A stretch of DNA of 64,000 bases from Armatimonadia bacterium (GTDB lineage Bacteria; Armatimonadota; Zipacnadia; Zipacnadales; JABUFB01). The DNA lies in assembly GCA_039679385.1 (NCBI GenBank), contig JBDKVB010000091.1:1-64000 (forward strand), written 5' to 3'. The notes under the pieces are model-generated. The model made no database searches. It was given only the letters and a program-made list of their open reading frames with translations, and was not told the origin of the DNA. This document shows, one piece after another, positions 26,748 to 34,977 of the stretch. Position 1 is the first letter of the stretch. Every line of letters starts with the position of its first letter. The position numbers and the translations under genes are program-made.

Positions 26748-26918
26748 ATGGCAAAGAACGCCCCCACCGGCGATGGACATCGCCACGGAGCCGTCTCGCG
26801 ACGCTCCCAGTTCGAGCTGCCAAGTGGACTGTGGGCGAAGCGAGGTACGCAAACGGGCCGCATCGTGGACGTGAAGACGTCCGGCGGCCCGTTCAAGGGA
26901 GTGCGACGTGAGAAGTAG
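26748..26918 (+). CDS. Conserved 56-aa basic protein of restriction/antitoxin neighbourhoods
   Basis: This 56-residue protein starts at 26748 after an excellent site (GGAGGTGAG, spacing about seven). The sequence opens MAKNAPTGDGHRHGAVSRRS, has a middle SGLWAKRGTQTGRIVDVK and ends GPFKGVRREK. I recall this pattern from many small hypothetical proteins (GDGHR-GAV-RSQ ... KRDTxTGRFMDVK ... PFKGVRREK) of unknown function in diverse bacteria. It is divergent from the XRE-ImmA gene, has its own promoter, and ends before a terminator hairpin. It is rich in Lys and Arg and may bind nucleic acid. That is only an inference. Confidence 0.75.
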   Translation: MAKNAPTGDGHRHGAVSRRSQFELPSGLWAKRGTQTGRIVDVKTSGGPFKGVRREK

Positions 26919-26939
26919 CAATCATCTCGTCGCCTCAGG

Positions 26940-26967
26940 CTGCGGGGACGCCGGCACGTCCCCGCAG
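26940..26967. terminator. Hairpin between convergent small gene and hsdS
   Basis: CTGCGGGGAC (26940-26949) pairs exactly with 26958-26967 around GCCGGCAC. TTCAATCTTT follows on the plus strand. It lies between the stop of the 56-aa gene and the stop of hsdS, so it may serve both directions. Confidence 0.6.
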
Positions 26968-26991
26968 TTCAATCTTTCGACGGCGGCCCTG

Positions 26992-28248
26992 CTACACCTT
27001 CACCCGCACCTTCCCCGTCAGCAACTGCTGCATCAGGCCACGCTTGAGGGCCTGCAAGCCGGTGAGTTCTTGCTGGGTGACGGTGACGGCAGTGCCGGCC
27101 GCCTCGAGCCGGGCAGCGATATCGTGTTGCTCAATGAGAGGCGGAAGACGCACTGGTATCTCTTTGAGCACCGGAGCCTGGATTGTCTGGATTGTGGTCG
27201 CGGAAGATGCAGCCTGCAACCGCTGCTGGAACTCCGCTCCGAGCATCACGTGCTTGAGCCACAGCGGATCCACTCGCCGTCTGTCCGGCGACAGACGGAT
27301 CAGGTTGGCCGTCATGTTGGCTCCGCTCAGGCAGCCGTGCACGTACCCGATCTTCCCCATCGTCCCCCGAACCGAGAGCACGAAGTCCCCCTCCTGCAGG
27401 ACTGTTCGGGGGAACCGGGCGGATGTCTGTGGGGAGATGCGGCGGTATTCCGCGAAGTCATTGCTCAAACGACCATCCTCGCCGATGAGTTCGCCCCGGA
27501 CCTCTGGCACGCCGGAGGCGACGTAGTCTATGTTGTAGTAGGTGGGGTATCGGTAGACTTCGTCACAGAGCTCTCCAAGCGTCGCGACACACCAGTTGGA
27601 CGGGAGATGCCCCAAGTCCGTCTCCACGAACTCCGTGTGCCCGATCCCCTTGGTCAGCAGCTCCTGCATCATCCCCCGCTTGACTTCCCGCAGGGCGGCG
27701 ATCACCGCCTCCGTCCGCTCGACCGCCTCGTCCACCGACCGCAGGACCGCCGCGATCTTCCGCTGTTCCGCGGGCGGGGGAAGGGCGATCTCGATCCGAG
27801 CGAACGAGTGACCGTCAACGCTCTGCACGGTGGTACCGGTCTTCACTGCTGTGCGGAGGATGTTGGTCGTGTTGGCCTGCAGTGCATAGAAGACGAAGTC
27901 ACTGCAGTGGGCAGCGTCCGTGGAAAGCACCTTGATGTCCTGGTTGACGGCGTAAGGCACTGAGCACCTGGTGATCGGGAACGTGTGCCGTAGGATGCCG
28001 CTGCGAAAGACCACTGCCACATCACTCGGCTGGTAGAGTCGCAGCCCTCTGCTGGTCAGGCCGACCTCTGTTATGTGGTCTTCGGTGTCCTGTATCTGCG
28101 AGGCACTGAAGTCTTTGGGAGTCAGCCAAGGGATGGAGCCTCCCCAGTAGTCCGGCTGCGACTTGCTCGGGGTGCCGCCGCCTCGCCAGACACCCAAATC
28201 CCCAACTCGTGCGGTCGTCCAGCCTTCCGGCAAAGCAGCCTCTGTCAT
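26992..28248 (-). CDS. hsdS: Type I restriction-modification specificity subunit
   Basis: This 418-residue subunit reads the target sequence for the HsdM methylase and HsdR motor. Two target-recognition domains are visible: the first starts at LPEGWTTARVGDLGVWRGGG with SIPWLTPKDF, the second at LPSNWCVATLGELCDEVYR. Each is followed by the conserved helical spacer (PPPAEQRKIAAVLRSVDEAV and PPLIEQHDIAARLEAAGTAV, the latter leading to GLMQQLLTGKVRV). It overlaps hsdM by four bases. The DNA target cannot be predicted from sequence alone. Confidence 0.92.
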   Translation of the reverse strand: MTEAALPEGWTTARVGDLGVWRGGGTPSKSQPDYWGGSIPWLTPKDFSASQIQDTEDHITEVGLTSRGLRLYQPSDVAVVFRSGILRHTFPITRCSVPYAVNQDIKVLSTDAAHCSDFVFYALQANTTNILRTAVKTGTTVQSVDGHSFARIEIALPPPAEQRKIAAVLRSVDEAVERTEAVIAALREVKRGMMQELLTKGIGHTEFVETDLGHLPSNWCVATLGELCDEVYRYPTYYNIDYVASGVPEVRGELIGEDGRLSNDFAEYRRISPQTSARFPRTVLQEGDFVLSVRGTMGKIGYVHGCLSGANMTANLIRLSPDRRRVDPLWLKHVMLGAEFQQRLQAASSATTIQTIQAPVLKEIPVRLPPLIEQHDIAARLEAAGTAVTVTQQELTGLQALKRGLMQQLLTGKVRVKV

Positions 28249-29783
28249 AGCCCCAACTCCTCAAGGTAGCCCCGCAACGTCTTCATGGCTTCCTCGCGGG
28301 CTGCCTCCGCCTCGCCCAGGGCCGCCACCGCTGCCGGCATGTCCACCGGCTCCTCCGGCTCGAAGGTGTCCACGTACCGGGGGATGTTCAGGTTGTAGTC
28401 GTTCTCGGCGATCTCGTCCATCGCCACCAGGCGGCAGTAACGCTCCTCGTCCTGCCCCGCCTCAAAGGCCGCCACGATGCGGTCCACATCCTGCGGCCGC
28501 AGGCGGTTCTGGTTCGAGAGTTCCTCGTAGTCCTTGGCGGCGTAGATGAACAGCACCTTGCCCCGTCGCTCCTGTGGCTTGCAGCGGTTGAAGAACAGCA
28601 GGCAGCCGGGGATGGTGTTGCCGTAGAAGAGGTTGGACGGTAGTCCGACCACCGCCTCAAGGAGGTCCTCCTTCAGCATCGCCCGCCGGATCTTGCCCTC
28701 GGCGTTGCCTCGGAACAGCACGCCCTGGCTGCAGACTACCCCCGCTCGGCCGGTCTCGTTCATGCTGGCGACGATGTGCTGGAGGAAGGCGAAGTCGCCA
28801 TTCTTGCTTGGCGGCATGCCGTACCGCATCCGCCCGAAGGGATCCTCCTTGAGCCGCTCGTGGCCCCAGTTCGCATCGGAGAAGGGGAAGTTGGCGATGA
28901 CCACATCAAAGGTGTCGATCTGTCCTTCGCCGCGAGTGAACTGCGGATCGGTGAGCGTGGAGGCCCCGCCCCGAATCTCGGCCTCCAGGTCGTGCAGGAC
29001 CATGTTCATGCGGGCGATGGCCCAGGTGTTCCAGTTCCGCTCCTGCCCGAAGAGCTTCATCTTCCGAGCCCCGTCCGGCCCGTCCTGCCGCCGCACGTGC
29101 TCGGCGCTGTAGACCAGCATCCCACCCGAGCCGCAGGTGGGGTCATAGACTCGAGCTGTGGGGGAGGGCTTGAGGATGCGAACCAGTACCTGGACGACCT
29201 CACGGGGGGTGTAGAACTCTCCGCCCTTCGCGCCGGCGTCATCGGCGAACTTGAGGATCAGGTACTCGTAGGCCCGCCCCAGCACGTCCACATCCACGTT
29301 GTCGTTGGAGAGGTTGTGCGTGCTGAACTCCTGGACAAGATCGTGCAGCACCTCGTTGCCGATGCGGGGCTTCTGGATCCCGCTATCGTTGACGGTGGCG
29401 TTCCAGTCGACCGCCCGGAAGACAGCATCGAGTTGGGGGTTGGCAGAGCCGACCTCGCCCATCACATGATTGAGCTTCTGCCCAAGCTGATGGGTGGGCG
29501 TGCTGACGATGTCTTGCCAGAAGCATCCCGCCGGGATGCTGATGCGGTGCTGGTGGAAATCGGGGTCGTTCCGGATGGCCTTCCGCATCGCGGCCGTTAG
29601 CTCTGTCGTCCCCGACTGCATCTTGCGCACGGCCTGTTCGGCCTCGCATTCCCACTGGTCGGCGAGACGCTTGTAGAACATCAGGGTCAGGATGTAGTCC
29701 TTGAAGTCCTGGGAGTCGATGGAGCCCCTGAGCTTGTTTGCACAAGACCACAGGTGCGTCTCTAGTTGCTGCTGAGTTAGCAT
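28245..29783 (-). CDS. hsdM: Type I restriction-modification DNA methyltransferase
   Basis: This is a 512-residue N6-adenine methylase. The N-terminal HsdM helical domain (LETHLWSCANKLRGSIDSQDFKDYI split by family gaps) precedes the SAM-binding motif VYDPTCGSGGMLV and the catalytic motif DVVIANFPFS. The usual catalytic form is NPPF or NPPY; here it is NFPF, a variant seen in part of the HsdM family. RMNMVLHDLEAEI is also characteristic. hsdM and hsdS overlap in one transcript, while hsdR is carried downstream after an intervening regulatory module. Confidence 0.92.
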   Translation of the reverse strand: MLTQQQLETHLWSCANKLRGSIDSQDFKDYILTLMFYKRLADQWECEAEQAVRKMQSGTTELTAAMRKAIRNDPDFHQHRISIPAGCFWQDIVSTPTHQLGQKLNHVMGEVGSANPQLDAVFRAVDWNATVNDSGIQKPRIGNEVLHDLVQEFSTHNLSNDNVDVDVLGRAYEYLILKFADDAGAKGGEFYTPREVVQVLVRILKPSPTARVYDPTCGSGGMLVYSAEHVRRQDGPDGARKMKLFGQERNWNTWAIARMNMVLHDLEAEIRGGASTLTDPQFTRGEGQIDTFDVVIANFPFSDANWGHERLKEDPFGRMRYGMPPSKNGDFAFLQHIVASMNETGRAGVVCSQGVLFRGNAEGKIRRAMLKEDLLEAVVGLPSNLFYGNTIPGCLLFFNRCKPQERRGKVLFIYAAKDYEELSNQNRLRPQDVDRIVAAFEAGQDEERYCRLVAMDEIAENDYNLNIPRYVDTFEPEEPVDMPAAVAALGEAEAAREEAMKTLRGYLEELGL

Positions 29784-29923
29784 GAGTCAGTGAGTCCCTA
29801 CCGTCTGATCAGATGATGGGTGCCTGCCGATGGCACACGGCCACCGGGGTGTGAGTTGTCGACACAAGGTACAGGGGCTGATGCTGAGGGCACTGTCCTG
29901 GCCAGGAGCCCTGAAGCCGTGGA
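29784..29923. other. Intergenic gap upstream of hsdM
   Basis: A 140-base gap between two minus-strand genes. It should hold the hsdMS promoter, but no box is convincing. Confidence 0.4.
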
Positions 29924-30994
29924 TCACATATCGGGATCGAATAGAGCCATCTGCTTCTGGGGCTGAGCCGTCTTTCGCGGCTTCCTGTCACGGGGGAGTT
30001 GGCTGTCTGCGAGCTTCCGCACGAATCGCCCCTGAGCATCGGTGAATGACCTGTACTCGATGTCGTAGCTGCCGGACTCGGTCTTCTTGCCGTGCCCCTG
30101 TCGGACCAACTCCTCCAGAGCGTCCCGGACCCACTGCTTCCGTGGGATGGTCCTGCAGTTCTGGCCTGCGGGCGGCAGACAGCGGGTCAGCCTTGACTGC
30201 AGGTCCCTCGCGATGGCATCGTCAGTCACGACCACGTGCGGCGACCTCTTCTTCTCTCGGCTCTCCTTGTACTGGGCGACTGTGATGAGGGACGGGAGCA
30301 CCTCGTTCCAGATGACCGCCATCATGTAAGGTAGGGGTGGCGGGGAGTCATAGAAGTGCAACTGGTAGCGGGTGATCAGATAGTCGAGCTTGATGGTCAG
30401 CACCCGCCGCAGTTCCTCATCCAGTTCCGGGTCGGTTAGCCTCCCGTAGCAGCGTTCGAGACTTATCTGCTCTTCCAGATCGCGGGCCCGTTGGAAGGCG
30501 ACGACGGCAAAATCCCGCTCGAACTGCAGATCACCCGCCTCGATATGTTCACTCAGGTAGTCGACCACATCGACCTTGCGGGTATGATGCACTAAGACCG
30601 TGAGGCAGTGACTCGGCAGCGGTTGCTGTGTCTGCGGCCAGCCACTCAAGCTGTCATCGTACTTCCGCATCTGCTTCTGGAGATCATCGCCCCAGTGATC
30701 CGGGTTCCTGGGGATGGTCCGTTTTACCTCGGCGACGCTGCCCCACTTGCCGCCGATGCCGACGACAATATCGGGCGTCACCGCATTGCTGGGGCATACC
30801 GCGTTCTCCTTGGAGGTCTTCAGTTTTGGCCCGATGGCGACTAGGCTGTCTGGTACGAAGTCATCCGTGTTTGGGTCCCAGAGGGCAGCATGGGCAAAGG
30901 CGAAGATCGCTTGAACGGTTGACTGGTAGTTATCGATCTCAATGTGCTTGGCCTTGGCCAGTTGATCCAGCTTGGCCTGGCGTTCCTCAGTCAT
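29924..30994 (-). CDS. Unknown protein with PD-(D/E)XK nuclease-like motif
   Basis: I do not recognise the family of this 356-residue protein. At residues 74-91 it has PDIVVGIGGKWGSVAEVK, which fits a PD-(D/E)XK nuclease core (P74-D75, then E89-x-K91), and an upstream helix (TVQAIFAFAHAALW) could supply the first acidic position. The middle is helical. The C-terminal part, about 230-320, looks like a winged-helix region (RKQWVRDALEELVRQG). It has no export signal. Its ATG overlaps the stop of the upstream gene by eight bases, so the two products probably act together. Location beside a type I restriction system makes a defence role plausible but unproven. Confidence 0.7.
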   Translation of the reverse strand: MTEERQAKLDQLAKAKHIEIDNYQSTVQAIFAFAHAALWDPNTDDFVPDSLVAIGPKLKTSKENAVCPSNAVTPDIVVGIGGKWGSVAEVKRTIPRNPDHWGDDLQKQMRKYDDSLSGWPQTQQPLPSHCLTVLVHHTRKVDVVDYLSEHIEAGDLQFERDFAVVAFQRARDLEEQISLERCYGRLTDPELDEELRRVLTIKLDYLITRYQLHFYDSPPPLPYMMAVIWNEVLPSLITVAQYKESREKKRSPHVVVTDDAIARDLQSRLTRCLPPAGQNCRTIPRKQWVRDALEELVRQGHGKKTESGSYDIEYRSFTDAQGRFVRKLADSQLPRDRKPRKTAQPQKQMALFDPDM

Positions 30995-32093
30995 GGGCTA
31001 TCAACTCCCCCTCCCTGAACTGGTCCAACACGTGGCCGATCAGCCTTCCGAAGGCGGACGCTGATGCCCTGGCACCGGGCAGGATGGTGATCTCCTCGGC
31101 ATCGACCACCCACACGGCGAAACTCGAACCGTCGAGGTGGTCGACCAGGCTCACGTGGAGATAGGGGTTGCCATGATAGACCGACAGAGACGAGTCGGGC
31201 AGCTTTCGGAGCTGACGGACTAGGAACTTCGCGGCTGCAACGTCCCGGAAGACTGGTTCGCCGTAGCGGATCTTCAGCGGGCGTAGGGGGAACTCGTATG
31301 AGTTGCCGCGGTCGCGGCCCTGCAGTGTCTCCTTCTCTTGGCTCAGGATCGCCGCCGACCGCAGGACTACCTGTTCCCAGACAACCGGCACAGCCGACGT
31401 TGCGGTGACAACCGCGTCCCGTCCGAGAGACCCCGCCGCCTCGCAGAATCCGGCTTCGCCTTCGTCCCAGTCGAAGCTGAAGCCGATACGTCGTACCCAA
31501 CCCTTCGTCTCCGCCAGGTATAGAGACGCGTTCTCCAGCGTCCGCTGCGTCCACTTGCGATCTGACTCCCACGCACCATCTTCCGCTGCCGCATCGATCG
31601 GGGCTCGGTATGAACACCCCCGTACCACAAAGCCCGAACAGCAGTTGTCTGCAGCCACGCCCTCAAGCACCTCAAACACCATGCTCGTGTCGAGGAAGCC
31701 CCTGCCCACACTCGGGTACTCTTCCCGGAGGAAGGTTTGGTGCAGTCGTCTGAAAACACCGCTGCCGGCGGCCGAACTGAGGATACAGCAACCACCATAG
31801 ATCGTCACGAAGAGCACGGGAGCATCGTGGACAGATGGGGCATCAAGCGGAAGCCCCGCAGCCCCCTGATCACTCTCGGGTCTGCCGACGGCTAGGGCCA
31901 AGTACGGGTCACCCAACAGCACCCGCCACTCGTCCCAGTGCCACGTTCGGTCAGTCGAAAGGGCAGCCTGATCCAGGTCCGCCGGCATGACGGCGAACCT
32001 GGCCGATGTCCTACCCCCTACGACGGCGTCGAGGGCGCCAAGCATGGAAGACACGTCGTGGACGTCGCGGAACCGCTCCGGGATGAGAGCCAT
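30987..32093 (-). CDS. Unknown protein, partner of the PD-(D/E)XK-like gene
   Basis: This 368-residue soluble protein is of unrecognised family. The ATG at 32093 is preferred because GGAGGG lies eight bases upstream; a GTG six bases earlier is too near. It contains a hydrophobic strand region (APVLFVTIYGGCCILSSAAGSG), a Trp-rich central helix (WTQRTLENASLYLAETKGWVRRIGF in parts) and a C-terminal alpha-beta unit (SLSVYHGNPYLHVSLVDHLDGS). I see no Walker, nuclease or membrane motif. Translational overlap with the downstream gene points to a two-component cassette. It lies back to back with the next plus-strand cassette. Confidence 0.65.
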   Translation of the reverse strand: MALIPERFRDVHDVSSMLGALDAVVGGRTSARFAVMPADLDQAALSTDRTWHWDEWRVLLGDPYLALAVGRPESDQGAAGLPLDAPSVHDAPVLFVTIYGGCCILSSAAGSGVFRRLHQTFLREEYPSVGRGFLDTSMVFEVLEGVAADNCCSGFVVRGCSYRAPIDAAAEDGAWESDRKWTQRTLENASLYLAETKGWVRRIGFSFDWDEGEAGFCEAAGSLGRDAVVTATSAVPVVWEQVVLRSAAILSQEKETLQGRDRGNSYEFPLRPLKIRYGEPVFRDVAAAKFLVRQLRKLPDSSLSVYHGNPYLHVSLVDHLDGSSFAVWVVDAEEITILPGARASASAFGRLIGHVLDQFREGELIAHD

Positions 32094-32414
32094 CTGCACC
32101 GCCCTCCCACCGTTGCCTAGAGCCCTACAACGGTAGCATGACCGTACTTCTGGTGGAAGATCCCACTGTTCGCCTTGTTGGTCGTTCTCTCCTCTTCCTC
32201 TGAGACCAGCAATAGGGTACCTGACAGCCCCAACGGTGAAGCTCCTTCGCGTAGCATCTGCAGCCGCCGCCCTCAGGCTGTGACGATCGCATTACCTGTG
32301 GCCTTCTGCCTCACCACAATATGGCGTCCATCAGCCAAGATGAAGAGGTCGTCAACTCCTCCATGGCGAAGACGCATCGGTCGGTCACGTTCGCGGTGCG
32401 GTAGGAGCGCCTCG
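32094..32414. other. Divergent intergenic region between the two unknown cassettes
   Basis: This region carries the start signals for the minus- and plus-strand cassettes. The plus-strand open frame that runs through it (from 32175) is rich in Ser, Arg and Pro and looks non-coding. A short minus-strand frame (32273-32443) does look protein-like and is listed separately. Confidence 0.4.
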
Positions 32415-32443
32415 ATGGAGGCGCGGCCTCTTGACCCATACAT
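32273..32443 (-). CDS. Possible 56-aa small protein
   Basis: A 56-codon frame on the minus strand reads like protein, with charged and hydrophobic alternation (MRLRHGGVDDLFILADGR, then HIVVRQKATGNAIVTA). There is no good ribosome-binding site, and its first 29 bases overlap the start of the plus-strand gene at 32415. It may be a real small protein, a fragment or chance. Confidence 0.3.
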   Translation of the reverse strand: MYGSRGRASIEALLPHRERDRPMRLRHGGVDDLFILADGRHIVVRQKATGNAIVTA

Positions 32444-33692
32444 CACAACGCCGGGGGGATGTCAGTTGGCCCAAGAGTACTCGCTGAGGACGTTTCTGAG
32501 GAAGGCACCCAATGCGCTTCTGCAGAGCTACCTGACTGAGCGGTTGGGGATAGAGATCCCGTGGCACAGGCTGTCTGAGACGAGCGTCGATGAGATCATC
32601 ACCGCAATCGAGAACGCCCCGGAGGCGAGCAGACGGCAAGCCGAGAATGCCTTCCGCGACATTCACGATATGGCCGACGGGAACGGCCGTCGGCTGTTCA
32701 TCGAGGAGGGGCGCGACAGTCACCACAACGTCGAGCTCGCCGATATCCTGGACGCAAAGAGCGGTCATCTTGAGTGTGCGTTCTGGGTGTTCCTGACGCA
32801 TCCTGCCATCTTCAACGTAGCGAGACGGTTCCACGAAGCGGATGCATTGCCCCGCCCCCGCAAACGGGACCGCCTGCCGAGTGCTGAGCCCAACACGGAC
32901 AGCGAGACGGCGTGCCGTCTCGGAACAGCGATCTCCGGGTACTACTCCCATAGCGAAGGGCGAGGATACCTGTGTGAGGTCGAGCACTACCGACGCCAAT
33001 ACAGGCTGTACTGGTTTGCCTACCTGTCAGACTACGCCCAGAGCAACCTCACCTTCAACGACGACCAACAACTGGAGGCACGGACGCAACGGCCAGCCTT
33101 CCAGATCGTCTTTGTCTACGACCCGAGAGAACGGTCGCTCGAGATCACCCTGAAGGGCGACAAGAGACGCCTGCTTGACCTTCAGTGCATCTTCGGCAAT
33201 GTGGTCTTGGGAGTGGACCTGCGCCAGGAGGATCCGTCGCGCGTCGTCTACGACTTGGCGCCGCTCATTCGCCGGGATTTCCCCTTTGATCTTGAGCCCG
33301 ACGATGGGGTGGACGTCGTTAGCGTCAAACGACTTCGCCTGCGGGTAATTGGCGCAGACAACGAGCGGATCACGCTGGAGGCCGCGACCAAGGGCAACCG
33401 GAACGCTGTCTACGACTTGCTGGATAGGGTGGTCGCAAGCAAGCAACTGCCGTCTGGCCTGATGCAGGTGACCTCGGTGACGCTGTCCCTTGCTTTCAGA
33501 GCGCAGGGGCAAGAGCCGGCCCGGACAGTGACCCTTCACGTTTCCACCCCAGACTCATGCTCCCTGAAGCACGACCCGCGCCACGACCATGTCAGGGATC
33601 TGCTCAAGAGGTGGGGGATTGATGTCTCGGGACGCCCTGAAGACGATCCTGCTGATGCTCGACGCCCGGTGCAGTTCACTAATCGGGTCTGA
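32415..33692 (+). CDS. Unknown protein in a pair with a winged-helix protein
   Basis: This 425-residue protein is of unrecognised family. The ATG at 32415 is chosen because GTAGGAG lies seven bases upstream and the sequence becomes protein-like only from here; the open frame starts 80 codons earlier with Ser/Arg/Pro-rich residues. The N-terminal third is helical (EYSLRTFLRKAPNALLQSYL). A central His/Asp/Glu-rich segment (DIHDMADGNGRRLFIEEGRD) precedes a beta-rich region with many Tyr (YRRQYRLYWFAYLSDYAQS). No export signal or membrane segment is seen. It overlaps the next gene by 71 bases, which suggests tight coupling. Confidence 0.65.
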   Translation: MEARPLDPYITTPGGCQLAQEYSLRTFLRKAPNALLQSYLTERLGIEIPWHRLSETSVDEIITAIENAPEASRRQAENAFRDIHDMADGNGRRLFIEEGRDSHHNVELADILDAKSGHLECAFWVFLTHPAIFNVARRFHEADALPRPRKRDRLPSAEPNTDSETACRLGTAISGYYSHSEGRGYLCEVEHYRRQYRLYWFAYLSDYAQSNLTFNDDQQLEARTQRPAFQIVFVYDPRERSLEITLKGDKRRLLDLQCIFGNVVLGVDLRQEDPSRVVYDLAPLIRRDFPFDLEPDDGVDVVSVKRLRLRVIGADNERITLEAATKGNRNAVYDLLDRVVASKQLPSGLMQVTSVTLSLAFRAQGQEPARTVTLHVSTPDSCSLKHDPRHDHVRDLLKRWGIDVSGRPEDDPADARRPVQFTNRV

Positions 33693-34605
33693 CGATGTGG
33701 CAGACTGGGGTCCCGGCGAACTCGAGGCCCTCCTCACTGCTGGCCTGTTGCGTCCAGCCGGCATGGCAAATGCGGTTGAGTGCGAGTGTGAGGCAGGTGG
33801 GCTCGAGGATGTCATCTTCGTGGACGGCGCGGAGGGAGAGGGACTGCGGGCCTACATCGTCTGCCGTGAGGGCAGCCTGGGACGTGTGAAGGTGCCTCTG
33901 GAGCGCCTGAGACGGTGGAGAACGGACCCCGCTGGTCTGGCCCGCTATCTGGCTGCCCAGTTCGACGAAGGGACGAGGGTGGACGAGTGCGTGCCTGAGC
34001 GTTTGTGGTGGCTCGGCAGACCGATCGTGGGGAACAAGCGGTGCGACCTGTTCCTTGCCCGCGGCGCCACATGGGGCGATGCGGACGAAGTCTTTGGAGC
34101 GCCAGGAGCAGCGACCGGCTGTACCAGAGCCGTGGTGCTGGTGCCGCGGCAACTGCCCACTGGCGCTCTTTTCACTCCCAGCACGCAGGTGGTCTGCTTG
34201 GGACGTGTGTTGTCTCTTGGGGACGGCGCACTGCGTGTGGACGTGAGCGTGGTACAGGATGCCATGGCGGCCGAGCAGGTCGCGGCACCACTTGGTCGCC
34301 AGCCCGTTCTTGTTATCGACGGGGTGTCGGTTGAGTACCGGAACCAAAGGGTGATGCTGAGCTCACTGCCATTGCAGCTCCTCAAGGCCCTGGCCCACAA
34401 GCCTGGAGCCCTGTTGTCTCACTTCGAGCTGGCTGAGGCCGTCTGGGGGGATGCGGGGACGCAGTACCTTGACCAGCTCAGAGGCCACGTGAAGACGGTA
34501 AACGACGCCTTCATCAAGGCAGGCAGCACCACGAGACTGATCAGGCCCAAGAAAGGAACCGGTTACCTCCTCGACCTGGGCGCCGAGCAGGTGTCATGCG
34601 ACTAG
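33622..34605 (+). CDS. Protein with C-terminal OmpR/PhoB-type winged helix
   Basis: This 327-residue protein starts at 33622 (after GGTGGGGG) inside the end of the preceding gene. The N-terminal 220 residues are of unknown fold, with several Trp and Cys and no receiver-type aspartate pocket that I can identify. The last ~95 residues match an OmpR/PhoB DNA-binding domain: YRNQRVMLSSLPLQLLKALA, then GALLSHFELAEAVWGD, and the closing wing STTRLIRPKKGTGYLLDL. It probably regulates its own cassette or senses a signal through the N-terminal part. It is not part of an ordinary two-component system, as no histidine kinase is nearby. Confidence 0.72.
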   Translation: MSRDALKTILLMLDARCSSLIGSDDVADWGPGELEALLTAGLLRPAGMANAVECECEAGGLEDVIFVDGAEGEGLRAYIVCREGSLGRVKVPLERLRRWRTDPAGLARYLAAQFDEGTRVDECVPERLWWLGRPIVGNKRCDLFLARGATWGDADEVFGAPGAATGCTRAVVLVPRQLPTGALFTPSTQVVCLGRVLSLGDGALRVDVSVVQDAMAAEQVAAPLGRQPVLVIDGVSVEYRNQRVMLSSLPLQLLKALAHKPGALLSHFELAEAVWGDAGTQYLDQLRGHVKTVNDAFIKAGSTTRLIRPKKGTGYLLDLGAEQVSCD

Positions 34606-34777
34606 TCACCGACACTCCGCCGTCCCCTCGGTTAGCAAGCCCACTCCCTCCCAAGCACTTCGTCAGCCCCCAACAGACAAACAACGAATAACGAACGGTC
34701 CTCCGACGCACGCCTCGGCGCGTTCCGCTATTCTACCTCTGTCACCGACCGAACCACAGGGAAGACGGAGTGGAGCC

Positions 34778-34960
34778 GTGCAGCGGGATATGGCAACGGC
34801 GTTCAGCAGCGACACCCAACGCTTCTGGCAGCAGCGTGGTGTCAAAGCTGTTTCCCCGGAGGACGCTCGCGAGGCGATCCGCAATGTGGCGGCCTTCGTC
34901 GACTTGCTGGCACTGTGGGACAAAGGTGTCGCGGACGAGTCAGAGCGACAGGCGGAATAA
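34778..34960 (+). CDS. Small island protein upstream of the primase
   Basis: This 60-residue protein (GTG start after GGAG, spacing seven; ATG at 34790 is an alternative) contains SPEDAREAIRNVAAFVDLLA followed by LWDKGVADESE. I recall similar short proteins with an EDAREAIRNV core next to primase and recombinase genes in integrative elements. Its function is unknown. It ends 17 bases before the primase start, so it is likely in the same transcript. Confidence 0.6.
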   Translation: MQRDMATAFSSDTQRFWQQRGVKAVSPEDAREAIRNVAAFVDLLALWDKGVADESERQAE

Positions 34961-34977
34961 CGAGAGTGGGTGCAACG

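Noticed and set aside
32175-32414. N-terminal extension of 80 codons of the unknown gene at 32415
   Set aside because: The residues are Ser/Arg/Pro-rich and antisense-like, and a good ribosome-binding site sits before the ATG at 32415.
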